A stretch of 64,000 nt of DNA from Aporrectodea caliginosa (taxonomy: Eukaryota > Annelida > Clitellata > Crassiclitellata > Lumbricidae), in the NCBI GenBank assembly GCA_020284085.1, contig JACEVL010001191.1, positions 487,501 to 551,500 on the forward strand, given 5' to 3'. The position numbers and the translations under genes are program-made. The stretch's first letter is position 1. Each line of letters begins with the position of its first letter. The notes beneath the pieces were generated by a model. It had not been told where the DNA came from and ran no database searches. It saw only the letters and a program-made list of their open reading frames with translations. This document shows, piece by piece, positions 35,942 through 47,979 of this stretch.

Positions 35942-38900
35942 ATGGGTTGTTTATGTCTGTTTTTGGCAGTTTTGTTTGTTTCTGTTTCTGAAGCTTACAC
36001 TGGTAAGTGCTGAAATAATTTCGTACCAGCGTTTATTTTTATGCAATTTCACATAAAAGCTGTAAGTATTTTGGTAAGGGTAATCCTGTAATTTAGGTTG
36101 GTAAATTATTTCATCTGGTCAATTTAAAATGGAAGCTGGATTGATGAAAAAATTGTTTCCTTAAATGGAAGTGGGATTGGTGAAACAATTTCTGTGTTTA
36201 AATAGAAGCTGGATTGATTAAAATAGTTTTCCCGTAAATAGAAGCTGGATCGATGAAACTAAGTTCTTTATTCAATAGAAACTTGTATTCTACCGACACT
36301 AAACCCGTACAATAGCGAATAATTTAGAACGCTAAAATGCGAAATTACGGATGAGTACATTATGCTAAATTGAATTAGTTCAGAGTAAATACAAGTGAAA
36401 ATAAAACTCATATATTTGAATTTAAATTATATGGACCAGATTAATCTGTTGTAGCTGACGAGTGCACGTACACACTGGACGACCAGGTGTCGAAACAGAT
36501 TCATTTGTCGACTGGTGATGTTACAGTCTTTTGCCTGAAAACTGCGGAACTACGTCCAGCGCCTACACACATAGTTTTCCAGGCTCACATTTACCATGGC
36601 AGCATCCTGACGGTTTCTCTGGATTATAAATTACAAGAAGGGCGATACGTCAGAGGCAGAGACGTTGGTCTTGTTTCGGTCACACGAGATGGAGACAAGG
36701 CTAAGTGGTTTCTGAAAGTGGAGCGAAATGCGATCGACCAGGTTCAAGTTGTTGTCATGGCAACGTCATACACAGCATTCGGTATGATGATATATAGGCT
36801 GTGGTTGTCAGTAGTTAAACATCAGTCACTTTTGGTAATGTAATGTAAGCTAGAAACTTCTATTATTGCCATTGTCATAATGCACGAGGCAATTCAGTTA
36901 CCACTTATAAGCAAAGCTGAATTTTGTTAGCATGATCCATTGTTGGACTTGGACAAATCAGTGATGTCCCTGAGACCAGACAGAAGCTGGATATGGAAGA
37001 TAAGCAATCCGAAAAAGATGTGTTTCAACTGTGACCTGAATGAATTAAATGAAAGATGTAAATTGAAGCCTTTGTAAATGATTTTATTTACTTTAGCCAC
37101 ATTGTCTGTCATCCATCTAAGGACTCTGTTGATATAGATACATAAATTACTAGCTTGCCTTCCTTTACCATGCACTGTGATACCATGCCTTCTTTTCTGT
37201 ATAAGCTCAATGTGCCTATAGATGCTCATTCCACCTGTATGTCGTACTACTACTGCAAACTCTATATAGATTTGTAAGACAAGCATGCTTGCAGAGTCTT
37301 TGTGAATTACTTGAAATGCACCGTATTAATTTGTCATCATCATCATCATCATCATGCATTTATTAAATGCCACTGTCTAATGATCAAGCATCAATCGATG
37401 GCACTGAGCCCATTGTGAGTAAAGGACATGTTCAAGGTTCCTACACAGTAACCATCTCTGGGAGGAGACTTGAACCTGTACTCTCTGCATTACAGGGCAA
37501 GTACTTTAACCAATCGGCAAATGTGTCCCACAGTTAAGTCTCTTGAAACCTGCCCATGTACATACATTGTTTTTTGCCTGCGTAGATCCCGTTCCAGGAG
37601 GTTGTAACTTGGAGCTACCATTGAAGAATGATCCGAATGTTTACCTCTACAATGAGGGGCCACATCTGCACGCCGTTCAGTTTGCCTATGGTGACATATT
37701 GCCTGCTAGAAAGTGCGGTTCATCACAGGTCGCGATACAGTACGACGTATATCAGTACTTCATGAATGAAAGAGACCTGAGCGCCGATCATTACTACGAC
37801 GTCATAGAGCGGATGATGCAACTGGACTATGTCCAGAGACATGCCATACGCGTGAGTATGGATGACTTACTGTATTGCACATTTTTGTAGCATCACCGTA
37901 ACACATTTATGCTATATATGCACGGATGGTTTTCTCTTCAAGAGACCTACTCAGAGGCGCTCTCTGTGCTAGCCTATTTTGATGTTAAGATAAGATATGG
38001 TAGATTAGGGTAAGCTAAGGTAAATTCAGGTAAAGGTAAACTTAGTAAGGTTAGATTAATTAAGGTAAAGTATGGTAAATTAAGGTAAAGTATGGTAAAT
38101 TAAGGTAAAGTATGGTAAATTAAGGTAAAGTATGGTAAATTAAGGTAAAGTATGGTAAATTAAGGTAAAGTATGGTAAATTAAGGTAAAGTATGGTAAAT
38201 TAAGGTAAAGTATGGTAAATTAAGGTAAAGTATGGTAAATTAAGGTAAAGTATGGTAAATTAAGGTAAAGTATGGTAAATTAAGGTAAAGTATGGTAAAT
38301 TAAGGTAAAGTATGGTAAATTAAGGTAAAGTATGGTAAATTAAGTATGGTAAATTAAGGTAAAGTATGCTAAATTAAGGTATGGTAAGGAAGCGTCTGTT
38401 TAACGTATAAACAGGTGTTCTTGTCAGCAATTAACACTTTAAATTGATTAAAATGACTCGGTTTCTTATTTTCTGGTTGTGAAACGATACTTCAGGTGAC
38501 GTCATTGCATTCAAAGGCTGAAACAGAGCTGAAGGTGCCAGCGTATCATGGACTTGGAACCGTCTTGGTCGTAGTTATTTCTGTTGACCGTGGTACGCCA
38601 TATAGTAACGTAACTCAGGCATCCTATGTTCCTGTTGTAACGTATTCCTGTGATGATCCGCACAGTGGCTGTGTTGAGGAGGGTGAGTTTCAAGAAGTAT
38701 TCAGTGGTTTAAAGAGATCAGTTCAAAGTTCATTTGCTTAAACTTGCTTTCTTCATGAGTTGGTGTTTAAAAAGCCACCTTGCATATAGAGTGTGGAATC
38801 GCTAAAAGGCACTTCCGGATAAAACGCAAGCTGATGTGCCTCAAAACTATTACATGCCTTATCACTTAATTGAGAGAGGGAAGAAGAAAACCAATGCAAG

Positions 38901-41900
38901 GAGGAAGGAAGAGAGAGGGAGCGGAGCAAGGGAGGAAGAGAGCTAATGGAAGAAAGGGAGGAAGACCGTTAACAGAGGAGAGGGAGCAAGAGTGAGAAGG
39001 GAGGGAAAGGGGAAGGGGAAAGAGAGGGAATGGAGGAAAGGGAGGAAGAGAGCAAGTGGAGGAAAGGGGGATGAGAGGAATGGAGGAAAGAGAGGAAGGG
39101 AGGGAATTGAGGAAAGGGAGGAAGAGGGTGAATGGAGGGAAGGGAGGAAGAGCGCGAAGGGAGGAAGAGAGGAATGGAGGAAAGGGAGAAAGAGGGTGAA
39201 CGGAGGGAAGGGAGGAAGAGAGCCAAAGGAGGAAAGGGAGGAAGAGAGTCAAAGGAGGAAAGGGAGGAAGAGAGTCAAAGGAGGAAAGGGAGGAAGAGAG
39301 TGATCAGAGGGGAAAGATTAGCTTGCAGACATGAGGTGTTCGAGTAGCATTGATTAAACTGATTTCCTTTTCATGTCATTATAATACATTTAAAAAAGTT
39401 GCTCTCTATGACGGTTGGTTTGGTGATTAAGGGTACTTTAAATCCTTTTGTTTACGGGCATTTCTTTTGCGATATTGTTTCGCGTCTCGAGGAAGAATGA
39501 ATGCTTTCATGAATTTACTCTTGTTGATGTCTTGACCAAAGATCGTTGACGACATTGTTGTAGGTGACTTTGAGAGTAGGATTGTCATGACGGTCCTCGC
39601 AATCGTTGGCATCTTCGTTTGTTTCGTTGGACATCGCTTCTTGAAAATTGGTGAGTGCTGGTCATTGGTCACTTTGCACAATTGGTCATTTTTTAAAAAA
39701 CAGTTAAAAATGCATCTATTACGTAACCACGAGCACTAACATTTACGCTGACAGTAGACTGTTTTGTGAAGCATCCTATAAGTAGCTTGCTACCAACGAC
39801 GCTATATAAATGGTCGTAATTACAATTACAATTACAATTTTGTATAATATGTCATTTTTAACAACTAGGCCTAGTCATTTTCTAATTATTAGTATTTTCC
39901 CTGTATTTAATAAGCGCTACTGTGTATTGATAAAGCATCAGTTAATAGTTCTGTGGGAAGGACTTGATCTAAGTCCCTAACACTGTAACGATCTGGGGTA
40001 TCGTCAAACCTGCACTTTCAGCTTTAGGAAACCAGTGCACAAGCCAATCAGTTACTGTGTTACTCGGAAAGTAAATAATTTCTTATTGCATTTTCTTTAC
40101 TTTATGATGTGTTACTGTATTTGATATTCTGTGTGTTTTGTTGTCGTTTTAGAATTGTTCTTTTTTGGTTACTTGGACGCCCTTCTCGTTGCCTATATCC
40201 TGATTGCCAGATTTTCCGGATGGAGCTTCTTAAGTAAGTTTCCAACAACAGAAAATATTCTTCTGTCTTAAGATGACCACAGAATTAGTATAAATAAATT
40301 AATCTGTAAATTGGTCAGAAAGATATCTGTGCTAGCTTCACGTAAGTGAGATTAGTGTTCTTGGCTGTGTAATCAGACGCAGGCCTTTGAAACTCTCGGC
40401 CCTATTAACAACTATGGGCATACCTTTATTACGAAGCTTAGGCACTCCCTAGTGCATATATCTGGAGATGAAGGAGAATCATGCCCACTTTTCCAGTGCC
40501 TATCAATTGCGATTCAGCGCTTTAATGCTGTGGCCTTTCACAGCACTTTTCCCTGCCGCAACTTGACGAGGTTTAGCCATCCCAGAAATTAATTAATTAT
40601 TATCTAAGTCTCTTCTGGGTACATAATATGTACCTTGGAGCATAAACAATAACAATAATGATGCTAATGATTATAGATAATACATGTTGTGTACCTTGGA
40701 GCATAAATAATAATAATAATAGTACTAAGAATAATGATAATAGATGAGTTAGCAGATTGCTTCAGCTAGATCACTATGTCTATTGTGTACGGCACTTTTA
40801 TGAGTTATATAAAGATGCTAATTGTTGAGTTTCTTGATATATAAATTAGCAGATGAATGTCCACACAAAAGTCGACAGTTATGTATCTTTGCTTGCAGAC
40901 TGTCTCTATGTGTCACTGGGAGTGGCAACGGTTGGTGGATGTGGTGTCCTGCTCTTCTGGGTCTTTGTTGGCATCCCCGCGTTCGCTGTTCTGTTCGCTG
41001 AGGTCCTGCTAGGATATCTCGTGACTAGCATCATCTTTATTGCCTCACCGCTTGGTAACCTTATTTCTCTACCTGATAAATAGAGATAATGTTAAATCAT
41101 CCATGCCAATTTTGTGCCAAATACAGAATTCTGCCCTTGAGGAAGTTCATAAACAACTTTCGTTGTGCTAGAGCTCTATATTTTACTGATTGTGAGTAAA
41201 TTATTTTAATTGTGTATATATAAATTGGTATGGATTTATGTTTATTGATCTGTCTGTCTGTCTTCTTTGCAGTATTTATGTTTTGATCTGGAGTGCTTTG
41301 TATAACTATACCAATGCAATACAATGCATTACTATGGTAGTTTATAGATTCTTAAATAGTTAAAATCCAGAAATAGAGAAAGCAATCCCTTAAACTTTCA
41401 TGTAAGCCAACTGGTCCTACAATTAAGAATATTCTATTCTATTCTATTCTATATTGGGCTGAAATGTAAAATGTGTCATTTCAGTTCTATGTGAGCTTGC
41501 AATTTAGATCTTTTGTATGTTTCTGTTTAGGTAATGTTGATGTCGTGCGTGAGGATCCAACTTATCACGTCATCTTTGTCTGCATGACTGTATCATTGCT
41601 CGCACCCGTTGCATTTGCACCACGACTGGTGAGCGTTTCTGCCTTACAATAGCTTTTAAACATTTCATTAACAGCACTTAGATCAGAGTGGCTGATGAAT
41701 AATAATAATAGCAACGATGACAATTTATATGGCGGCATAACACAACCAGGTCATTACAAGGTGCCTGTTCGAACTGGTAAAAGAGAGTGACCGACAAACT
41801 GGTGAAGTGCTGTCCCTGTAATATGCAGTGAATGGGTTTGATTCCCTTCTAAGGGGCTTCAACCTCTCTTGCTCATGCATTGAACTAGTCCTTAATGAAC

Positions 41901-43622
41901 ATCTGCTTACATTTAAAAGTAACGCGTGGCAGTTAGCCAATGGACCAGCAAGAGTTTAATGACCCTTCTTCAACTGTTTTCTTTCTTTTTTTGAACTCTG
42001 CCCAACCACAAAATTTAAAATTGCTTCTTATTCGTCAGATTTATCATCATTGAGCCTTTCAACCTTGTCACCTGTTCATCGTTCAACCTTGTCACCTGTT
42101 CATCGTTCAACCTTGTCACCTGTTTGTCGATATCTGATCATACCTAAAACTAGAACTGTCTTGGTGAACAGGCTTTTTAAGTTGCTGGACATAGATTCTG
42201 GAAGTCTATCCCTGTACCTGTAGCCTTTTTCAGATTGTTTATCCACCATAGGCTGCATTTCCGTCTTAGTGACTTGGTTTTGAGGTGCCATCAGTTGATG
42301 CCTTGTGCATTAGAAGTTACTAATTACAATTTACAATTACTCGTTAATACTATTAATATAGAATGATAGTTAACTCGGTAGCATGCCAGCCTAAAAAAAT
42401 GAAAAAATCAAATGGGGTGTATAGACCCCAGGTGTTGTCCTTGTCTCGTGTGAAATGATGGTACAATGGCCATTTACTAAATACACCACTTTATGTGTAA
42501 ATGCTTGTATCTGAACATTTATATAGCGGCTTTGAAAACTTCATGAACAAAGGTGTCGACTGATTGATTTGTGTTGCTTCTATCTTTGCAGATGAATGTG
42601 TTGACCTGTGCCATTGTCGGTTCATTCTTGGTGATTCTTACTGCAGACATCTGTCTTCATGGGGGCGTCAAGTACATTCTGATGAACACCATTTGGAAAT
42701 CAACAACTCCGAAGTTCATTGGTGCCTACTGCTTTCTTCCTGTCCAGTATTCAGGTAAGAAACTGGTCAGATTCAGGTGCTGCTTGTGTGTGTGTGTGTG
42801 CTTGTTTGTGTTTGTGTGTGTGTATTTGTCTTTCTTTTGGGTGTGGGGGTTTGTGTGTGCTTGTGTATGTGTTACCGATCTTTTGTCTTCCCCTTCTCAT
42901 TGTGCCCTGTGTAATTCCCAACATAACATTTCTGATCTGCATTCTCTCCCGTAAGACCTATGTAGCTCTTTTTATAAACTACCAAAGACTTTCTTTTTTG
43001 ACAGGACCTGGGTCGGGAGCGCCTGTGAGTAGTTATCTTGAAGGGGCGCTAGATAAATTTCATAGATGGAAAGATTTCTGATCTTTCTTTCCACTTTCGT
43101 CTTGCACAGATGAATCCACTAATTACTACACATACTTCTGCGACAAAGACTTGATCAATTACAATGGGTCTTCGGCGTTCTTCTTAACATTCTTCTTAAC
43201 ATTTTTTATGGCTTCTGCTTTCAGACATTCTGCTCTACCTTGCGTGGGCTGTGCTCACAGTCATTGGACTTGTAGTTCACTACTTGCTTGAGAGGAAGAA
43301 TCCACCGTTTCCGGAAGGTCCGTGGCAATCTTTCCGGCGGTCAAGAAGGGACTCCCAGGGAAGGCGGCCAAGCGAAAGGTCCGAGTTTGGTGATGATGAC
43401 GAACATCGACCTCTGTTATTTACACCTCCACGGCCGAATCCACAACACATCTGGAGGGAGCAACCGGTGGAACGGTTTCACCAGCCAGCCGATGAAGCAC
43501 GAGAATGGTGGCAGCACCCGGCAGATACGCCAGACGCGGTGGTTTTACCGGTCGTTGCCGATTCGCACACGCCTCCGCCGCCATATGCGGAAGTCGAAGC
43601 TCCGTTGATTCCTGCACAGTAA
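35942..43622 (+). CDS. TM7SF3: TM7SF3, seven-pass membrane protein
   Basis: Ten coding exons with GT-AG borders: 35942-36002, 36455-36781, 37586-37851, 38496-38682, 39564-39650, 40153-40233, 40899-41054, 41531-41628, 42592-42754, 43225-43622. They total 1,824 nt, exactly 607 codons plus stop; the human protein has about 570 residues. Exon 1 is a signal peptide (MGCLCLFLAVLFVSVSEAYT). Exons 2-4 form the extracellular domain with the family blocks DPVPGGCNLE and QYDVYQYF. Exons 5-10 hold the membrane helices (for example IVGIFVCFVGHRF, FVGIPAFAVLFAEVLLGYLVTSIIF, YLAWAVLTVIGLVVHYLL). The tail is long, polar and ends with a PPPPY motif. In mammals TM7SF3 is a stress-protective membrane protein of unclear mechanism; that role is not readable here. 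I chose the start from the signal peptide and the first donor (GTAAGT). Confidence 0.93.
37345..37512 (-). mobile_element. tRNA-SINE family C in TM7SF3 intron 2
   Basis: On the minus strand: head GCCGATTGGTTAAAGTACTTGCCCTGTAATGCAGAGAGTACAGGTTCAAGTCTCC with A and B boxes, then body TCCTTTACTCACAATGGGCTCAGTGCCATCGATTGATGC...CATTAGACAGTGGC. It is followed by a CATCAT run on the plus strand (37333-37356). Confidence 0.75.
37925..37975 (-). mobile_element. LINE 3' tail fragment in TM7SF3 intron 3
   Basis: TTCAAGAGACCTACTCAGAGGCGCTC matches the LINE tail at 18880-18910. Confidence 0.5.
38005..38395 (+). repeat. 20-bp tandem repeat, about 15 perfect units
   Basis: Unit TAAGGTAAAGTATGGTAAAT is repeated perfectly from about 38060 to 38345, preceded by degenerate GGTAAA units. 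It lies in TM7SF3 intron 3. Each unit contains AAGGTAAAGTATGG, which looks like weak splice-donor motifs (GGTAAA, GGTAAA/T). Confidence 0.97.
38875..39305 (+). repeat. purine-only minisatellite (GGAGGAAAGGGAGGAAGAG units)
   Basis: Units of about 18-26 bp, almost pure A/G on the plus strand, in TM7SF3 intron 4. The final copies (GAGTCAAAGGAGGAAAGGGAG) are near identical. The Arg/Glu/Gly and Leu/Pro/Ser frames are artefacts. Such mirror-like purine tracts can form triplex DNA. Confidence 0.93.
39905..40065 (-). mobile_element. diverged SINE family C in TM7SF3 intron 5
   Basis: TGATAAAGCATCAGTTAATAG...GGAAGGACTTGATCTAAGTCCCTAACACTGTAACGATCTGGGGTATCGTCAAACCTGCACTTTC follows the layout of the copy at 37345-37512 but is much decayed. 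Confidence 0.4.
41428..41452 (+). repeat. (ATTCT)n short repeat
   Basis: Four to five ATTCT units in TM7SF3 intron 7. Confidence 0.85.
42050..42128 (+). repeat. 24-bp tandem repeat, three units
   Basis: TTCAACCTTGTCACCTGTTC-ATCG is repeated three times in TM7SF3 intron 8. Confidence 0.85.
43003..43072 (+). mobile_element. LINE/SINE 3' tail fragment in TM7SF3 intron 9
   Basis: GGGTCGGGAGCGCCTGTGAGTAG and TCTTGAAGGGGCGCTAGATAAATTTC match the shared LINE tail in plus orientation. Confidence 0.6.
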
Positions 43623-44455
43623 AGGGAATTCTGGGATAGCCGTGCACATTTACACAGACAGCCATTTGCATAGCGCTTTTTAAAACCACATCTCAATGTG
43701 AGTGCTTTTCTGCAACTTGTTGAACGTGCTACTGGTCACAATATGTGAATTTTGGTGTGACATTGAAAATTTTAGTCTGAGTCTGATCTTAAGTCTAAGT
43801 CTCGAAGGTGTGAATAATTTTCTGCATGATCTTGATTCTTGAGACTACTGGTCGGAAGTTGATTACAATTTTAAATTATGGCAGTTTCAATAATGTTAGT
43901 TTTCGTGACGTACTAGTCTCAAACTAATTAAGTTTTTTAAAGTTTAGCAGTTAAAAAGATAAGCTTTCTGTTTAAATCTTGGCCAGTACTGCTTTAAAAC
44001 GTCGACCATTTTGCAAAATCTCGTAAAATTTGAGCTAGTACATAAACTTGATAAAATCTGTTAAATATATTACCCGTATTGTTAGTTTTTCAAACCAGAA
44101 TGTTTTGAAATACGGTACTGTTTTTACTGCTGACTATAATTTTATTAATAATTTCACTTGTACAATACTTATTTGTTTCCCGGTATTTAAGTATTAGCCC
44201 TACTTAGTGACAAATAGGTATGTTAAATAGTGTCTCAGTTAGAAGGCTTTAAGCACTATATAAGGTTGTTAACTGCAATTATTCGAATGTCTACAATCAA
44301 TATTGAGTATGCTGTGAGTATTTGTACATTTATGTTTTATACTACTGTAATTTCTTATTGCCATGCAAAACTGAATCAGGGAGACAGTCGTAGTCACTGT
44401 AGGCTTTGTTTGGTGGATGCAAATTTCTCTGAAAAGAATAATTATTGACTTACAA
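43623..44455 (+). other. TM7SF3 3' flank, probable 3' UTR
   Basis: AT-rich DNA following the TM7SF3 stop. I saw no clear AATAAA, so the polyadenylation site is not placed. Confidence 0.4.
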
Positions 44456-44456
44456 A

Positions 44457-44640
44457 TAGTGGCGTAACGAAGGGGGCAACCACCCCCGTGCGCAGGCAGC
44501 GCAGCGAAAGGAGGCGCAAAATTCGCTTTCAGTGTAGACGGTACTATGGCTAGTACGATTTAAAGTCAACAGGAAAATTAAAAAGGGGTGCAGTCATCAA
44601 CTCTTGCCCTTGGGCGCTGAAACCCTTCGTTACGCCACTG
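44457..44640. mobile_element. MITE, about 184 bp, terminal repeats AGTGGCGTAACGAAGGG
   Basis: Left end AGTGGCGTAACGAAGGG and right end CCCTTCGTTACGCCACTG form perfect inverted repeats of at least 17 bp. No clear target duplication, so the superfamily is not assigned. Confidence 0.85.
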
Positions 44641-44992
44641 TTGTCACTATTTATGGCAGTGATATTATTGATTTGCTTTGCAGATAGCTTTGATGCTGCA
44701 CGCCGATGTAACTTTGTGCTAATAAGCCTTTTGTTTTGGCTTCAGTTTCAAGTCACTGCTGTAACGACGAGCTGCTTTGGTTTCCCAGTTGCTTTTAGTA
44801 CACTGTTGTTGTTAAATTGTTAAGATTCTGCTGTTACAAAAACTGAGAGAACTGAGGTTTTCCTTTTATCTAGAGACTTGCAGAGACTAAAGTGAAGTGT
44901 AAGAGTAATTACCATTGAGCCATCGTGGCTCAACGTTTGCTCATGTGTTCATCCAGTTGTTATACCGAGTAGACATTTTACTTTCATGACAT

Positions 44993-45065
44993 TGTTATTG
45001 CAAATTTATATAGCGCCACTTCAGAGGTGCTCCTGAGTCCCGACCTAACACAGTAAATCCATGAT
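44993..45065 (-). mobile_element. LINE 3' tail fragment
   Basis: TTTATATAGCGCCACTTCAGAGGTGCTCCTGAGTCCCGACC follows the LINE tail consensus. Another small fragment in plus orientation is at about 45138-45178 (TCTTGAATGGGCGCTATGTAAATTT). Confidence 0.5.
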
Positions 45066-45179
45066 TGAACAGAATAGTTTTCAATACACCACCGGTATGA
45101 CCGTTGTGTTAATTTTTAAATGAATCATGATCACCTGAGTTGGGATCTTGAATGGGCGCTATGTAAATTTTTATTGATT

Positions 45180-46740
45180 GAGTTGCCATTCTGATGGCAA
45201 TAACTGATCTGATCGTGCTTCTGATCACCAAGATTGTTTTAATGTGGCTAGCTGCCTCGACAATGTCTACTCTGTGAGTTTCATGCAGTCGACTTGAGTT
45301 TTAGATCATGACTTACTTTGGCGACAGGATTTTATTTTCGTACCCAGTTTGTTTTCTGTTGTACTGCGCTTAGATTTAGAGTAGCAGTATAGAAATCTGG
45401 AGATTATGATTTGTTTTCAGCTATTGTTTTTGCATCCGGTTGTTACCACTGAATATTGTACCATAGGTTTTGATCAGTAATCAGGTGTTTATGTGAGTTT
45501 TTTATGGATGTATAGCATAGGTAACACTTTTAAAGAGCCTCTAAGAGGCACCAATATGTCGGTATCTGATCTAGGAAGTCATGATTTCAGAAAGACAGTA
45601 TATTCTAGCTGTCTTGTGATGGTTATTTGTTAGGTCACCTCGATAACCTGCATAGCTGGAGACGGACGAGTCTTCAAATGTTCTCAGAATAATACACGAG
45701 ACAGACTGTGCTATGATAATAGCAAGAGAGACAAAAGGGAAGATTCAGGAAGAGAGATAAAAAACAGACAGATAGAAAGACAGACTGATAGAAAGACAGA
45801 TAAAGCTGGAATTAGAGGTTTCCAAAGAGGAACAGGAGCCGATAGTGTACATAGGAGGACAGCATTGGACCAGCATTATTCGTGCTGTCCCTTTTGCAAT
45901 GCCAATTTAGTCTCAGGCCAGTTGGACCTGTCTGACCTTGTTTTGACCTCGGTGATCTTTGAGTCTGATTCTTTAGGATGAGCGATAATGAAAGTGAGCG
46001 TTTAGTCCTGGGATGTGAAACACTGTGAAACCCAGCAGATTGGTTGAGATTTGTCTGCAGATTTTTAAAGTGTATTATAAACATTATTTATCCATTTATG
46101 GATTTTTTTATGGATGCAGTAGCAGCCTAAGGGTAAACGGAGATGTACTTGTTTTTCTACAGCGATCGCATGTCATTGACCCCGCTCGTTTTTCAATGTA
46201 TTTTTATCGGGTGAGATCCTTCACAATTGTTGTCCCGTTTGAACGGGTGCCATTACAAGATCTGTGTATGAATTGTGCTAGTAAATAAGCCTAGATCATT
46301 ATGAAAATCAGCATCTGTTGATTCAAAATTAGTTTTAGTTTGAACCCATTGAACTGTGATCATGACAGGACTGTTGCATTTGAGATGACTTTGCTATTGT
46401 AAGGGTCAATTTATAACGACTCTTCTTGTGGGATAAATTACTAGGGATGTTCATTAATGATGATCAAAGTTTCAGCAGATAGGAAACTATTTAAAACCAG
46501 TTCTTCTTACTGCCCGAGTTTACACATGAGTAGGCAGGTAGTTTGAGTTTGTAGGGTTTGTTGTTGAATGGGAATATAGTGTTTTCTGAAGTATGCATTG
46601 TTAACCTATAGACTGATTGCTTATCGGTGGTTCCACTGTGTTTGCTTAACTAACTGCATTTTTTGGTATTTACTTTCAATTTACCAGTTTTATACTAGTT
46701 TAGTCACTTAATAATTATGGTTTAAAATTGTTTACTACTT
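45180..46740. other. no gene recognised
   Basis: Contains a reversed fragment of the dispersed repeat found at 25890-25960 (46165-46265) and a short GACAGA-rich stretch (45765-45800). Open frames lack motifs. Confidence 0.45.
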
Positions 46741-46748
46741 GCTGCGTA

Positions 46749-47564
46749 GGGGATCATCCATTAATTATGTCAATAAATATTAGGCAGTTTTTTTTACCCC
46801 TCCCCTTGTCATCAACTGTCAAACATTCCAGAACCCCCGAATAAAATTATGCCACAAATAATCCCAAAAAAAAACCTGAAATGCTAGATTAATTTGAAAT
46901 TATTGAAAATTTGCATAATTAAAGGTATAATAATTATGATAATATGATAATATAATATTCAATATTTATGACTGTCAGTTTGTCTAGCTGCCATCATCTT
47001 CTCTTGGAGAAGCCAAATGTTACTGTATAATTATGTGATAATGGGCATTGCAACTGATTTGTCATTGCCATCGTCCTGTGGAATTGTAATACCAAACAAG
47101 TCCACATCATTGTCGTCTAGCCATTCAGCGTAAAATGTCAACATTTTCTGTGTAAGCTACAATAATATTATTGCCATGAGCTCTCTGTCTGTTGGCAGCC
47201 ACTTGCATTGGCCAAATCCTGTAGGGTTGAAGAGGAGGTGGTAATATCCTGGGTCCAATATCGAGTTGTCAGTTCTGTGCAACATGCCTCATCAACTTGG
47301 CTTTTGAAGCGACAGGTGACAGATTTTGCAAATCCATTTAGGCAGCGACGACTGAACTGAGAGAACTGAGCTGAGATCATTATATGGAAGAATCTTAAAT
47401 ACCTTTGCAGATCGAATTATTTGGATTTTTTTATTCATTGCCAAAAAAAAACATTTAATTTGTTGATGTCAATTTGTATTGAACACCCCTCCCTATTGTC
47501 TCGAATTCTCAAACTTTTCCAAACCCCTCTCCCAATTTTCTTGACATAATTAATGGACCTCCCC
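46749..47564. mobile_element. DNA transposon, about 816 bp, non-autonomous, TA flanks
   Basis: Left end GGGGATCATCCATTAATTATGTCAA; right end, read inward, GGGGAGGTCCATTAATTATGTCAA. These inverted repeats are about 24 bp with few mismatches. A TA dinucleotide lies on both sides (46747-46748 and 47565-47566), suggesting a TA target duplication. A second inner motif (CCCCTCCC and its reverse) follows each end. The 70-codon minus-strand frame at 47168-47380 has no transposase motif that I recognise. Confidence 0.75.
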
Positions 47565-47979
47565 TATTTATTTTATTTACGGCAGGTACATCCATCTTTG
47601 AAAATGTGACTGAATTGTTTGTGCATGGTAAATAGTTTTAAGCTGTGTGTTACTTTCTTATTATTTGTACTGTAACTGTAAAAATTTAGGTTTTCTATTT
47701 ATGTATGCATGTGTCTAAGCATTTATATAGCGTCCTTACAAACCATTCGGGTTAGATCTTAATGCTGGAGGTTCAGCTGTTAGCTTCTGTCAGCCCTTCC
47801 GCCCCATTCGTCATGAGTCATGACGTAGTTGTTTGATTTAAACATTGGACTTCTGGTACTGCTTCCACGAAGACTTTGATTGAAGCCTTGTGCCATGGAA
47901 CGGCATTATAGAAATTGTCAGATTTGGAGGATCCTAAACTGTTCATTGTAGTGAGCGTATTCCAAGTGTTGATGTAAAG

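Noticed and set aside
38005..38395. CRISPR-like array
   Set aside because: Contiguous 20-bp tandem repeat with no spacers, in an intron of a eukaryotic gene.
43288..43608. 106-codon second frame in the last TM7SF3 exon
   Set aside because: Overlaps the true frame, which is set by exon phase and by the last membrane helix.
47168..47380. Transposase fragment inside the TA-flanked element
   Set aside because: 70 codons without any catalytic or DNA-binding motif that I can recognise.
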